Virus record (IMG/VR): IMGVR_UViG_3300036791_000692 | Coordinates: 1-36,149 of that record | Direction: 5' to 3' (one strand) | Length of the DNA: 36,149 nucleotides | Source: a virus | Part shown: positions 35,988 to 36,149 of the stretch, piece after piece | How positions within the stretch are numbered: the first letter of the stretch is position 1 | How the letters are laid out: every line of letters starts with the position of its first letter | Made by a program: the position numbers and the translations under genes | The notes under the pieces: generated by a model | The model's database searches: none | What the model saw: only the letters and a program-made list of their open reading frames with translations | Told to the model about the DNA's origin: nothing

Positions 35988-36149
35988 CCGCGCGAGGCGC
36001 ACAGCGCCCCGCAGCACCACCAGGCCGCCGCGCCCACCTGGCCACACCAGTACCAGCCTGCAGGGCGCGCAGCGTGGCCCTGCGCGCCGCGCAGCCTGGC
36101 TGCGGCCCCCGAACGGAAATGCTGAAACGTGGGAAATCGAAAATGTGCC
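35988..36149. other. Noncoding right end with A-rich terminus
   Basis: No gene is visible in these 162 bases. The first 120 are GC-rich. The last 40 switch abruptly to A-rich sequence with repeated GAAAT/GGAAAT words (near 36114-36141), unlike anything else in the window. Placed next to base 1 in a circular genome, this lies about 120-160 bases upstream of terS, a likely place for terminase binding. The role is inferred from position and composition. Confidence 0.4.

Overview
The window looks like a complete, or nearly complete, genome of a temperate siphovirus of a very GC-rich actinobacterium. I base this on coding sequence with G/C in almost every third position, frequent GTG starts and GTGA/ATGA stop-start overlaps, a P27-type TerS, an actinophage-style head-tail-tape-measure gene order and a large serine integrase. 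The host genus cannot be named from the sequence. A 54-bp attP-like site lies intact beside the integrase, so this appears to be the excised or virion form rather than an integrated prophage. The HNH gene at the right end and the terminase at the left end would be neighbours if the ends were joined.

Layout. (1) 81-2344, plus strand: small and large terminase and a tiny membrane protein. (2) 18791 down to 2329, minus strand: one long morphogenesis operon with portal, scaffold, a ParB-methyltransferase fusion, major capsid protein, two connector proteins, a gp10-like protein, tail terminator, major tail protein, tail assembly chaperone with a -1 slippery site, tape measure with a lytic transglycosylase domain, Dit, tail hub, minor tail protein and two small genes. 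(3) 18850-19793, plus: lysis cassette with an amidase endolysin, from a promoter divergent to the portal. (4) 20014-21939, plus: four-gene unit of XRE regulator, two unknowns and a two-helix membrane protein (possible holin). It ends in a strong hairpin facing a small minus-strand gene. (5) 22405-24147: attP and serine integrase. (6) 24148-24616: control region with promoter, tandem operator-like repeats and a palindrome over the ribosome binding site. (7) 24617-31136, plus: early operon with XRE regulator, RecB-like exonuclease, RecT-like annealing protein, small genes, resolvase-like nuclease and a replication initiator with four identical 16-bp iterons inside its gene. (8) 31248-34189: a small gene, an m5C methyltransferase carrying a second overlapping reading frame, and a second ParB-methyltransferase fusion. 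(9) 34314-36149: two isolated cargo-like genes bounded by hairpins, an HNH endonuclease and the genome-end region.

How the parts work together. The exonuclease, annealing protein and resolvase form a phage recombination set. The initiator with internal iterons suggests lambda-O-style replication on host machinery, since no polymerase, helicase or primase is visible. Three orphan methyltransferases of three apparent chemistries (SPPY, DPPY, and Cys-type m5C) probably modify phage DNA against host restriction. Packaging would use the P27 TerS, TerL and HNH set acting near the window ends.

Most unusual items: the iteron cluster inside the initiator gene, the symmetric attP, the pair of ParB-methyltransferases sharing a front half with different catalytic halves (one placed inside the capsid operon), and the Shine-Dalgarno-equipped ORF overprinted on the m5C methyltransferase.
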